From assembly GCF_028702905.1 (NCBI RefSeq), contig NZ_JAQVNX010000006.1, positions 1 to 43,571 on the forward strand: a stretch of DNA of 43,571 nucleotides, given 5' to 3'. Position numbers and translations under genes: made by a program. The stretch comes from Methanofollis sp. (GTDB lineage: Archaea > Halobacteriota > Methanomicrobia > Methanomicrobiales > Methanofollaceae). Every line of letters starts with the position of its first letter. Position 1 is the first letter of the stretch. The notes below the pieces were generated by a model, which saw only the letters and a program-made list of their open reading frames with translations, had not been told where the DNA came from and made no database searches. Positions 16,563 to 23,904 of the stretch are shown here, in pieces.

Positions 16563-16859
16563 ATGACCGAGATCAGGATCGCGCCGGCGGTGTATGCCAT
16601 GCCGGACGAAAACCACGAAAATCTCCATATCGAGATAGAATTGCCCGGCGTCGACAAGAAGGACATCACGCTCAGAATGCACGACGACAGTTTCTTTGTC
16701 CAGGCATCGAAGGAGGGGACCAGGTATGCAGGCTCCTATGCCACCTGCTGCCCGATCGATTATGAGAAAGCGAAGGCATCCTATCACAACGGCCTGTTGA
16801 TCGTGGACGTTCCGTACAAAAAGCCTCAGGCACGGGGCATTGAGATTCCCGTTCAGTGA
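16563..16859 (+). CDS. Small heat-shock protein, Hsp20/alpha-crystallin
   Basis: The 98-residue product is an alpha-crystallin domain with almost no N-terminal arm: LHIEIELPGVDKKDITLRMH (strand pair with the conserved ELPGV...DI pattern), then DSFFVQASKEG, and AKASYHNGLLIVDVPYKKP matching the family's A-x-x-x-n-G-v-L signature, where the final L-V-V is replaced by LLIVDV. Such proteins hold unfolding proteins in solution; the missing N-terminal arm suggests small oligomers. The ATG at 16563 has GGGAGG at an ideal distance upstream, and a TTTATAT box lies near 16524. A strong hairpin follows the stop. The frame is open further upstream but the ribosome site decides the start. Confidence 0.85.
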   Translation: MTEIRIAPAVYAMPDENHENLHIEIELPGVDKKDITLRMHDDSFFVQASKEGTRYAGSYATCCPIDYEKAKASYHNGLLIVDVPYKKPQARGIEIPVQ

Positions 16860-16871
16860 CCCGATGTGGGA

Positions 16872-16893
16872 CAGAACCGGAGTGCCGGTTCTG
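16872..16893 (+). terminator. Hairpin downstream of hsp20
   Basis: A perfect 9-bp stem (CAGAACCGG / CCGGTTCTG) with a 4-nt loop AGTG lies 12 bp after the stop codon, followed by a pyrimidine-rich stretch (CCTCCATCTCTC). It may end transcription or protect the 3' end of the message. Confidence 0.5.
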
Positions 16894-17096
16894 CCTCCAT
16901 CTCTCACAATTGTGCGGCTTTTCTGTAGGCCCGGGTGTCCTCTCTGCCCGGCGCGGGGTTTTTCCGGATCAATTCCGGATCTCTCTCGTTATCTCCAGCA
17001 TGATGGCATATATTATCTCTTTAAGAATAAATCAAAACAAACAGAAATCCAAAGGTTTAATACTGGTTTCCAGATAATCTATGGAGAGACGATCAT

Positions 17097-18128
17097 ATGG
17101 AGAAAACTGATGAGGGGAGGGTCGGCGCCGCTTCAGGGGCCCTTGGCTATTCTGACCCAGGGATACTCTGGCAACGGATATTTGACGCCATAGAAGACCC
17201 TGTCTTCATTCAGGACCGTGAGGGTATCATTCTCCGGGCAAACCGGGCCACGGGCAACCTTCTCGGCGTCGATGCCGAAGAGGTTGTCGGGAAGCCCTGT
17301 TATGCCGTGATCCACCAGACCCCGACATTCATCGCGGGCTGTCCCTTTGTCAGGTCGAAGACCTCGAGAAAGAGGGAGAGATACACCCTCTGGATGTTTG
17401 GCCGGTGGTTCAGGGTCTCGATCGACCCGATCCTCCACCCTGAGCACGGCGTCATAGGGGCCATCCATATCATCACCGACGTCTCCGACATCAAGAGGAT
17501 CGACGAGTTGAGGTCCAGGCTTGCATCGATCCTTGAGACGAGCGAGGACGCCATCATCGGCGCCTCTGCCGAGGGCCAGGTCACCTCCTTGAACGGTGCA
17601 GCCGTCGTCCTCCTCGGCACCACGCCCGACGATGCCATCGGCCTGCCGGTCTCGCACTTTGTCCCCGGTCCTCTTTTCAAGACATGGGAGGAGACGGCAC
17701 AGGCCGTCGGCGGCGGCAGGGCAGGTCGGCGCTTTGAGTCCGAGATTCTCCGTCCGGATGGCACGGCTCATGAGGTCTCTGTCGGCATCTCCCCCATCCG
17801 TGATGAACGCAGTGTTGTGTCCGGCTACTCCTGTCTTATCCACGACCTCACCCCCCAGAGGAAGGCCGAACGTGCCCTTGTCGCCTATGTCGCCGAGGCC
17901 GCCCTGAGGATGAAGGTGCCGCTCGGCGGCGTCGCGCATGAAATAGGCAATGTCGCCGCCCTGCTGGACTCGGGACACGTCAGACCCGAGGACGCGGCCA
18001 CCATTCTCCGGGTGCAGAAGGCCCACCTCGACCAGATCCTCCAGAACCTCGCCGACCTCGACCGTGCGGTTGCCGAGTCTGCCGAAGAGATCCCCGAGGC
18101 CTACCGCTGCTTCCTCTCCGGGAAATAA
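17097..18128 (+). CDS. PAS-domain sensor protein
   Basis: The 343-residue cytosolic protein has two PAS domains. The first (about 22-135) contains IFDAIEDPVFIQDREGIIL and an IGAIHIITDVSDIKR end; the second (about 140-262) contains ILETSEDAIIGASAEGQVTS and VSGYSCLIHDLTPQRKAE. The last 80 residues are helical (AALRMKVPLGGVAHEIGNVA) and look like a worn histidine-kinase dimerisation segment, with a His in VAHEIGN, but no ATP-binding domain follows. It may therefore be a stand-alone sensor or a degraded kinase. The first PAS carries a Cys in a FIAGCPF segment of a kind seen in haem or Fe-S binding PAS domains; ligand unknown. Its ATG (17097) is preceded by GGAGA, and a T8 run follows the stop directly. 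Confidence 0.8.
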   Translation: MEKTDEGRVGAASGALGYSDPGILWQRIFDAIEDPVFIQDREGIILRANRATGNLLGVDAEEVVGKPCYAVIHQTPTFIAGCPFVRSKTSRKRERYTLWMFGRWFRVSIDPILHPEHGVIGAIHIITDVSDIKRIDELRSRLASILETSEDAIIGASAEGQVTSLNGAAVVLLGTTPDDAIGLPVSHFVPGPLFKTWEETAQAVGGGRAGRRFESEILRPDGTAHEVSVGISPIRDERSVVSGYSCLIHDLTPQRKAERALVAYVAEAALRMKVPLGGVAHEIGNVAALLDSGHVRPEDAATILRVQKAHLDQILQNLADLDRAVAESAEEIPEAYRCFLSGK

Positions 18129-18136
18129 TTTTTTTT
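18129..18136 (+). terminator. T-tract terminator after the PAS gene
   Basis: Eight T begin at the first base after the TAA stop of the PAS gene. Confidence 0.55.
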
Positions 18137-18173
18137 GGACCCTGGAAAATTTCTGTTCGGAGTGTCCGGGTCG

Positions 18174-18620
18174 TGGGACTACCTCGAGATCCTTCGGTCT
18201 TCAGCGAAACCTCCGGTTTCTATAACTCGCTATCGCTCGCACAGCGAAGACCTGTCTTCTCATGCTCACGCCGTTCGCAACCCCCTTAGGATAGGTGGAG
18301 TGGCTATCTCCTCCACAGAACCTCCTGTTCTCTCTTCCCCGGACCAATCTTGAGCGGGGGTCCGGGGGCAACGAGCGATAGCGAGTTCGAGAAAATCTTT
18401 GATTTTCGAGTGACGACCGAAGGGAGTCGAGAAGGTCGAAGACCTTCGCTGTAGTCCCCCGGCGAACAGTATGGGGGAAGGCGGTTGATCGGTGTCCTGT
18501 GCCGGGGGACTACCGCCCCCGGCCCCCCGGTACAGGATAGGTGTGGATGGCAATCTCCCCCTCAGGGTTTTCTGCTCTATCTTTCCCTGCCCTTATCCTG
18601 AGCGGGGACAACCGTGTCAA
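18174..18620. repeat. Dispersed repeat copy R2 with hairpin modules
   Basis: The right part (about 18335-18620) repeats the R1 blocks: GGACCAATCTTGAGCGGGGG, the CCGGGGG/CCCCCGG hairpin arms (18362-18368 and 18456-18462), GGGGGAAGGCGGTTGATC, a further GCCGGGGG hairpin, AGGATAGGTG and GGATGGCAATC. Here the loop of the CCGGGGG hairpin is 87 nt instead of 6 and holds two modules, GAAAATC-TTT-GATTTTC (18391-18407) and GAAGGTC-GAA-GACCTTC (18431-18447), each preceded by a CGAnCG...GAG stretch. The left part (18174-18300) carries similar modules in the opposite direction (GAAACC/GGTTTC at 18206-18220; GAAGAC/GTCTTC at 18246-18259). A 14-bp inverted pair, CGAGCGATAGCGAG and its complement, links the two halves (18226-18239, 18372-18385). 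No gene lies between 18129 and 18830. Confidence 0.75.
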
Positions 18621-18830
18621 GACGGTGGAAAGTGCGGGGCATTTTCCGGTTCAGGCAAATCTGTGATCTGCCATGGACTGATCAACCTCATTCCGGGACA
18701 TCTCCCTATTTCTGCCTACTGGGGCTTCTTTTCACCGTCCAACCTGGAATTTTCCCTTTGATCCCGGCCATGTCACTTCAGAAGGTGTTTTTATGATCAG
18801 CACCCTACACCTTACCAGAGGGAATGCTGA

Positions 18831-19055
18831 ATGTGTGTTGCAGTTCCTGCCGAAGTAATCGAGATCAAGGACGACAAGACCGGTGTCGTCGACTATGGCG
18901 ACCTCAGGCAGGAGGTAAGGCTTGATCTCGTCGATGTCAAAGTAGGCGAGTTCGTCCTCGTCCATGTCGGCTTTGCTATCCAGAAACTCAGCCGCGAGGA
19001 GGGCCTGTCGACAAGAGAACTCTTTAAAGAAGTCTACGCAGCGATGGAAGAGTAA
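18831..19055 (+). CDS. hypC: Hydrogenase maturation protein HypC
   Basis: HypC carries the Fe(CN)2CO precursor with HypD and delivers it to the large subunit of NiFe hydrogenase. The 74-residue protein begins MCVAVPAEVIEIKDDKTGVV; the invariant Cys2 that binds the iron unit is present, and the beta-barrel with DLVDVKVGEFVLVHVGFAI is complete. It heads a tight hypC-hypA-hypE-pyrC run: its TAA overlaps the hypA ATG by one base. Methanogens need this for F420-reducing, Mvh and Ech-type hydrogenases. The gene is separated from the upstream repeat region by about 200 bp with no other gene. Confidence 0.95.
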   Translation: MCVAVPAEVIEIKDDKTGVVDYGDLRQEVRLDLVDVKVGEFVLVHVGFAIQKLSREEGLSTRELFKEVYAAMEE

Positions 19056-19396
19056 TGCACGAGTACAGCATTGCGTACGACATCTTTGCCACAGCCCAGC
19101 GCGCCGCCGTCGAGAACCATGCAACGCAGGTGAAGGCGGTCAAGGTCGACGTCGGCGAATTTGCGATGGTCAACCCCGAACAGGTGAAGTTTCTCTTTGA
19201 GGTCATAGCGGAGGACGACCCTGTCTTTGCAGGCGTCTCTATGGAGTGCCGGACCGTGAAGGTACGCACCCGCTGTGACTGTGGCTATGAGGGCGACGAG
19301 AAGTTCGTCTGCCCCACGTGCGGAGGTCTCCCGCACATTGTCGAGGGAAAAGAGATTGTAGTCACCAAAATAGAGATAGAAGTGAACGATTCATGA
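19055..19396 (+). CDS. hypA: Hydrogenase nickel chaperone HypA
   Basis: HypA brings nickel to hydrogenase precursors together with HypB. The 113-residue protein begins MHEYSIAYDIFATAQRAAVE; the N-terminal Met and His2 form the nickel site. The zinc site is near residues 69-90: CDCGYEG, then CPTCGG, so the first pair is C-x-C rather than the common C-x2-C. The gene overlaps hypC by one base and hypE by four (ATGA), pointing to coupled translation. HypB is not in the window. Confidence 0.93.
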   Translation: MHEYSIAYDIFATAQRAAVENHATQVKAVKVDVGEFAMVNPEQVKFLFEVIAEDDPVFAGVSMECRTVKVRTRCDCGYEGDEKFVCPTCGGLPHIVEGKEIVVTKIEIEVNDS

Positions 19397-20388
19397 AAGT
19401 CAACCTGATGCACGGCGCCGGTGGCGAGGTGATGGGCGAGCTTCTCAAGGTGCTCACGAAGTTCACCCACAACAATGCCGGCGGGATAGGCCTTGAGTCC
19501 CTGGACGACGGGGCGGTGTTCCCGGTCGGGGACCAGCAGATCGTGTTTACGACCGACAACCATGTCATCCACCCGATATTTTTCCCTGGCGGGGATATCG
19601 GCAGGATTGCCGTATCCGGCACCATCAACGACCTTGCGATGATGGGCGGTCGCCCGATCGCCCTTTCCTGCGGCATGGTCATTGAGGAAGGCTTCGAGGT
19701 TTCTGATCTGGAGCGGATCGTCGCCTCCATGGACGAAGCGCTCGGCGAGGTCGGAGCATCGATCGTGACCGGCGACACCAAGGTGCTGGAGAAGGGCGCC
19801 CTCGACGGTATCGTCATCAACACCGCGGGTATCGGCGTCGTAAACCACGTCGTCAGGGACAATGGGCTCAGGCCGGGCGACGTGATCATCGTCTCGGGCA
19901 CCATCGGCGACCACGGGCTTGCGATCCTCTCCCACCGCGAGGGTTTCGACCTCGGCGAGCAGATCCTCTCCGACGCCGCCCCCCTCTGGGGCATGGTCGA
20001 GCGCGCCCTTGCCGCCGGCGATATCCACGCGATGAAGGACCCGACCCGCGGCGGATTTGCCAATGCGATCAACGAGATGGCGAGAAAGAGCGGTGTCCAC
20101 GTCGAGATCGATGAAGAAGCCCTCCCGATCCGGAAGAGCGTCAGGAGCGCCGCCGCCATGCTCGGGATCGACCCCCTCGAAGTCGCAAACGAGGGGAAGG
20201 TCGTCATGGGCGTCGCACCCGGCGATGTCGACGCGGTCCTTGCCGCCCTGAAGTCGCACCACTATGGGAAAGATGCGGCGGTCATCGGCCGCGTCACCGA
20301 GGGTTCCTCCGTTGTCATGAAGACCTCGATCGGCGGCGAGCGCTTCATCGAACCGCCGGTCGGCGATCCTGTGCCGAGAGTCTGCTGA
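19393..20388 (+). CDS. hypE: Hydrogenase maturation protein HypE
   Basis: HypE dehydrates a carbamoyl group on its own C-terminal cysteine to a thiocyanate that becomes the cyanide ligand of NiFe hydrogenase. From ATG 19393 it is 331 residues: a PurM-like AIR-synthase fold with HGAGGEVMGELL at the start, LDDGAVFPVG (ATP-binding aspartates), VSGTINDLAMMGG, DPTRGGFANAINEMA, and the C-terminal PRVC whose last residue is the reactive Cys (usually PRIC). The frame is open 75 nt further upstream, but the ATG overlapping the hypA stop fits the family start MKVNLMHGAGGE. The pyrC ATG follows after one base. Confidence 0.95.
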   Translation: MKVNLMHGAGGEVMGELLKVLTKFTHNNAGGIGLESLDDGAVFPVGDQQIVFTTDNHVIHPIFFPGGDIGRIAVSGTINDLAMMGGRPIALSCGMVIEEGFEVSDLERIVASMDEALGEVGASIVTGDTKVLEKGALDGIVINTAGIGVVNHVVRDNGLRPGDVIIVSGTIGDHGLAILSHREGFDLGEQILSDAAPLWGMVERALAAGDIHAMKDPTRGGFANAINEMARKSGVHVEIDEEALPIRKSVRSAAAMLGIDPLEVANEGKVVMGVAPGDVDAVLAALKSHHYGKDAAVIGRVTEGSSVVMKTSIGGERFIEPPVGDPVPRVC

Positions 20389-20389
20389 T

Positions 20390-21652
20390 ATGATCGGGGA
20401 GGAGACGGTCGTCCTGAAGGGCGTCACACTGCCGGGCGGCAGGGTGGCAGACCTCACCCTCGGCGAGGGAAGGGTCGTCCATGTCGGCGCCGTGGGGAGG
20501 GCCGACGACGTGATCGACGCGGCCGGCCTCCTCTGCGTCCCGGCCGCGGTGGATATGCACACCCACCTGCGGGGCGGGGCCACACAGGGGGCGAAGGAAG
20601 ACTGGGCAAGCGGGACCGCGAGCGCGCTCTCTGGCGGGGTGACGGTCGTCGTCGACCAGCCAAACACCGTGCCCCCTCTCACGACACGCGAGGCCTTCCG
20701 CGCCCGTGTCAGCGAGGCCCGCGATCATGCCCTCTGCCGTTTCGCGATCAATGCCGGTGTCGTCCCAGGCGCCGACCTTGCAGGGCTCTGGCAGGAGGGG
20801 GCGATGGCCTTCGGCGAGATCTTTGCCGGTCCGTCCAGTTACGGCGCTGCCGTCCCTGAAAATGTCCTGAAAAATGCGTTTCTCACCCTCAGGGATCTTG
20901 GCGCCCTGGCCACGGTCCATGCCGAAGATCCCCTCCCGGGCACTCCCGCGACCCTTGCCGACCACGACCGCCTCAGGCCCGCCGATACCGAGGCCAGGGC
21001 CGTCAGGACGGTCTCCTCCCTCCTCCCTCCCGGCGGGCGGATCCACTTCTGCCATATGAGCACGGCCGCCGCCGTCGATGCCGCCGTCGGCACTGTCGAG
21101 GTGACGCCGCACCACCTCTTCCTCTCCATTGACCGCTTCGCACCCGAAGACACCCATGCACGGGTGAACCCGCCCCTCAGGTCGGAAGAGGAGCGCCGCT
21201 GTCTCTGGAGCAGGTGGGAGAGGATCGACGTCGTCGCATCCGACCATGCCCCGCACACCGCCGGAGAAAAGGCCGTGTCCTTCGCCGCCGCCCCCTCCGG
21301 CATGCCGGGCGTCGAGACGATGGTGCCCCTTCTCATGGCCGCGGTGCGGGAGGGCCGGATCTCCCTTGCATCGGTCATCGAGAAGACCGCCATAAACCCC
21401 GCACAGATCCTCGGCATCCCTGCGGCCGGGTTTGTGCCGGGCGAGAGGGCTGATTTTGCCCTGTACCCTGCAAAGACGACGAAGATCGATCCCGCAGCCC
21501 TGCATACGAAATGTACCTGGACGCCGTACGAGGGCATGGAGGCAGTCTTCCCGGAGATTGTCGTCATGGGAGGCGCCTGTGTCGTGCGGGAGGGCGAGAT
21601 CGCCACCGGCACCGCCGGGTCCTGGATCCCGGGCAAGGGCTATATACGCTGA
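20390..21652 (+). CDS. pyrC: Dihydroorotase
   Basis: Dihydroorotase closes carbamoyl-aspartate to dihydroorotate in pyrimidine synthesis. The 420-residue amidohydrolase shows DMHTHLR (zinc ligands; usually DxHxHxR), AINAGVVPG, HAEDP (His ligand), HFCHMST (His ligand) and SDHAPHT (metal-binding Asp, substrate His), then the FVPGERADFALYP end segment. At the place where many type I enzymes have the carboxylated bridging Lys (F-K-[IV]-F), this one reads FGEIFAGPSS, i.e. Glu seems to stand in for Lys. It is one base behind hypE, so it is probably cotranscribed with hydrogenase maturation genes although the pathways differ. A TATA-like TATATA near its 3' end (21641-21646) appears to serve the next transcript. 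Confidence 0.9.
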   Translation: MIGEETVVLKGVTLPGGRVADLTLGEGRVVHVGAVGRADDVIDAAGLLCVPAAVDMHTHLRGGATQGAKEDWASGTASALSGGVTVVVDQPNTVPPLTTREAFRARVSEARDHALCRFAINAGVVPGADLAGLWQEGAMAFGEIFAGPSSYGAAVPENVLKNAFLTLRDLGALATVHAEDPLPGTPATLADHDRLRPADTEARAVRTVSSLLPPGGRIHFCHMSTAAAVDAAVGTVEVTPHHLFLSIDRFAPEDTHARVNPPLRSEEERRCLWSRWERIDVVASDHAPHTAGEKAVSFAAAPSGMPGVETMVPLLMAAVREGRISLASVIEKTAINPAQILGIPAAGFVPGERADFALYPAKTTKIDPAALHTKCTWTPYEGMEAVFPEIVVMGGACVVREGEIATGTAGSWIPGKGYIR

Positions 21653-21670
21653 CCGCCAAACTATAGAGGC

Positions 21671-21755
21671 CGATACATGCACATCCATAGGTCCCCGGGC
21701 GATCGATTGGCAGAGCCTGGATATGAGCTGCGGGACAACCCGGATGTGCGACAGG
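21671..21755 (+). ncRNA. Candidate H/ACA guide RNA
   Basis: Between pyrC and the DUF167 gene the sequence can form a lower stem GCACATCC/GGATGTGC (21679-21686 with 21742-21749), a small internal loop (ATAG on one side, AACCC on the other), an upper stem GTCCC/GGGAC (21691-21695 with 21732-21736) and a further CGGGC/GCCTG hairpin with GA-rich unpaired bases. The trinucleotide ACA (21751-21753) follows the lower stem by one base and lies 14 nt from the top of the internal loop, as expected of archaeal H/ACA RNAs that guide pseudouridylation. TATATA at 21641-21646 would start transcription near 21670. No target was checked, and no canonical kink-turn was proven. Confidence 0.45.
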
Positions 21756-21839
21756 CGCGCCCGGTGCGAGGGTTTAAGACCAGGTGAAGAACGGCACATG
21801 CCACTGATGATCCATGGTCGTTAGCACCGGGCCACACCG

Positions 21840-22169
21840 GTGATTCCCGTGACCTCTCTTGACGACGCAGTAACAGGCCCGGACAAGTGTGTCGTGCTCA
21901 CTCTCGACATCTCTGCCGGGAGTAAGAAGGACTCTTTTCCTGCAGGCTACAACCCCTGGAGGCATGCCCTTGTCTGTCAGGTCGCCGCTCCGGCAGTGGG
22001 AGGGAAGGCAAACCGTGCCATCGTCGCTCTGGTTGCGGAGACGATCGGCGTTCCGAAGTCTGCAGTCGGTATTGTTTCCGGTGCCACCTCAACGATCAAG
22101 CGGGTCGAGGTGAGGGGCATATCAAGAGATCAGGCAATACAGCGTTTATCCTCTCTTCTTCCCGGATAA
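21840..22169 (+). CDS. DUF167 (YggU-like) protein
   Basis: A small protein of the DUF167 family (about 100 residues), whose members have one alpha/beta domain of unknown role. Family marks seen: VVLTLDISAGSKKDSFPAGY, NPWRHALVCQVAAPAVGGKA then NRAIVALVAE, and VGIVSGATSTIKRVEV. The tentative start is GTG at 21840, with another GTG at 21849; neither has a strong ribosome site, so the N-terminus is uncertain by three residues or so. A TTTAAGA near 21773-21779 could be its TATA element. It sits alone, after the candidate guide RNA and ahead of dnaG. Confidence 0.75.
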   Translation: MIPVTSLDDAVTGPDKCVVLTLDISAGSKKDSFPAGYNPWRHALVCQVAAPAVGGKANRAIVALVAETIGVPKSAVGIVSGATSTIKRVEVRGISRDQAIQRLSSLLPG

Positions 22170-22299
22170 TTCTCTGGATTCATCCACAATGGTGCGCGCA
22201 TACCCAAAGGTGGATATATAAGTACTCCGGGATATATCTACTACCATTGTCTATGGGCCGTCATCGTATTTCTCATATGACAGATTCCGGAGGCTTATC

Positions 22300-23526
22300 A
22301 TGTATTCATCAGATACGACCAAGTATCTCATTCACATTAATCTCCACGCAGAGGGGGTGGTCGAGAAACCCGACGTAGTCGGTGCCATATTTGGCCAGAC
22401 TGAAGGGTTGCTCGGCGAAGACCTTGACCTCCGCGATCTCCAGCGGACCGGGCGGGTCGGCAGGATTGATGTCCACATCATGAGTAAGAAGGGCGAGACC
22501 AGGGGAGAGATCCTCATCTCCTCCTCCCTCGACCGTGCGGAGACGGCGATCCTTGCGGCGTCCCTGGAGACGATCGACCGGGTCGGCCCCTGCGTCGCAC
22601 ATGCCACAGTCGAGCGGATCGAGGACATCCGCGTGACAAAGAGGAAGCAGATCGTGGAAAGGGCAAAGGAACTGCTGATCACCCACTTTGATGAGTCGGC
22701 GATCGACTCCACCGAACTGCTCGACACTGTCAGGGAGTCGCTGCGGATCGAGAAGATCAGTGTCCTCGGCGAGGAACGGGTGCCTGCAGGCCCGAATGTG
22801 CTCGACTCGGACGCGATCATCGTCGTGGAGGGTCGGGCCGACGTGATCAACCTCCTCAGGTACGGGATCAAGAATGCCGTTGCCGTGGAGGGGACGAAGG
22901 TCCCGGCAGTTATTACGAAACTCTGCGAGATCAAGACGGCTACGGCCTTCTTCGACGGCGACCGCGGCGGCGACCTCATCCTGCGCGAACTCCTCCAGGT
23001 CGCCGAAGTCGACTATGTCGCCTTCTGCCCGCGGGGCAAGAGCGTCGAGGAACTGACACGAAAAGAGGTCATCAAGTCCCTGAGAAACAAGGTCCCGACA
23101 GAGTACATCAGGGACCAGCTGACCGATACAAAGGAAGAGGCCCCTGCAGAGGCGATCCCTCTTCAGGAAACGATGCCGGTCATTGTCAGCGAGGTGAAAG
23201 AGCCCGAAGAGGCGGCTAAGAGCATACCCACGGCACAGCCTGTCATGACCCTCGAACAGCAGATCCTGGAGGTCGAAGGGAGGGGCATGGCACGTTTCCT
23301 GACCTCGGATTATACACTGGTGAGCGAGGCGAAGGCCGGCGATGTCGAACGCGCCGTTGAAGAGGTCGATTCGGATACGGCCGGCGTGATCATCGACCGT
23401 CCGGTCGATCAGAAACTTATCGATGTCTTCCTTGCGAAGGGACTGGAGTTCATTGCCGCTCCGGAGTTCAGGGATATCGTGAAGAGACCTTTATCTCTCA
23501 GGCTCATGAAAATTCGGAAGGCATAG
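22300..23526 (+). CDS. dnaG: Archaeal DnaG primase-like protein
   Basis: Archaeal DnaG is a Toprim protein found with the RNA exosome as well as in primase assays. The 408-residue protein starts [20 protein letters not shown]; the Toprim domain runs from about 170 to 250, with the catalytic Glu in [12 protein letters not shown] (Glu177) and the DGDRGGD motif (219-225). An N-terminal region binds exosome cap protein Csl4 in relatives, and the stretch 270-320 is rich in E, A and P, likely flexible. It lacks the zinc-finger domain of bacterial DnaG, as archaeal members do. Start: ATG 22300 with GGAGG 7 nt upstream; TATA box GGATATATAAG at 22209-22219. The gene is monocistronic, 55 bp before the UPF0058 gene. 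Confidence 0.93.
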   Translation: MYSSDTTKYLIHINLHAEGVVEKPDVVGAIFGQTEGLLGEDLDLRDLQRTGRVGRIDVHIMSKKGETRGEILISSSLDRAETAILAASLETIDRVGPCVAHATVERIEDIRVTKRKQIVERAKELLITHFDESAIDSTELLDTVRESLRIEKISVLGEERVPAGPNVLDSDAIIVVEGRADVINLLRYGIKNAVAVEGTKVPAVITKLCEIKTATAFFDGDRGGDLILRELLQVAEVDYVAFCPRGKSVEELTRKEVIKSLRNKVPTEYIRDQLTDTKEEAPAEAIPLQETMPVIVSEVKEPEEAAKSIPTAQPVMTLEQQILEVEGRGMARFLTSDYTLVSEAKAGDVERAVEEVDSDTAGVIIDRPVDQKLIDVFLAKGLEFIAAPEFRDIVKRPLSLRLMKIRKA

Positions 23527-23581
23527 ATGGGAGCAAATATATTTATAATAAAATTTCCTATTTCTCTTTCGGGGTTTGGAC

Positions 23582-23872
23582 ATGCATAAAGAAGAACTGA
23601 TTACCCTGCACCAGATCCTTGTCGAGATCAAGGATTATTTCGAGATGATGAATGCCGAGTTGAAGTTCCCGCAGTATTATGCGCTCAAGATCAATCCGTC
23701 CCAGATCCACAAGAGCAAACTTGAACACAAACACGCGATCTTCGTCCTCGGGCAGGAGCTCGCCAATGCAATGAAAGATATCGACTATAATGCCTCGTCC
23801 CGCATCTCCGCCAGAATGAAGGAACTCTCCGAGAAGACCGAGCGGGAACTCGAAAAGAGTATTGAGCAGTAA
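23582..23872 (+). CDS. UPF0058 family protein
   Basis: A 96-residue helical protein, starting MHKEELITLHQILVEIKDYF at ATG 23582. The segments QYYALKINPSQIHKSKLEHK and AIFVLGQELANAMK are diagnostic of UPF0058, a small archaeal family of unknown function; the rest is a charged helix (ARMKELSEKTERELEKS). A TATA-like TTTATAATA lies near 23544-23552. A TTG start 6 nt upstream is possible but less likely. It is in the same direction as dnaG but has its own promoter; the role of the pair, if any, is not known. Confidence 0.8.
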   Translation: MHKEELITLHQILVEIKDYFEMMNAELKFPQYYALKINPSQIHKSKLEHKHAIFVLGQELANAMKDIDYNASSRISARMKELSEKTERELEKSIEQ

Positions 23873-23904
23873 AGGGGGGCATGTCCCGAACCCCCCGGGT
23901 AGGT

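Noticed and set aside
18174-18620. CRISPR array
   Set aside because: Repeats are of unequal length, arranged in both directions and nested in hairpins; there are no regular spacers and no cas genes in the window.
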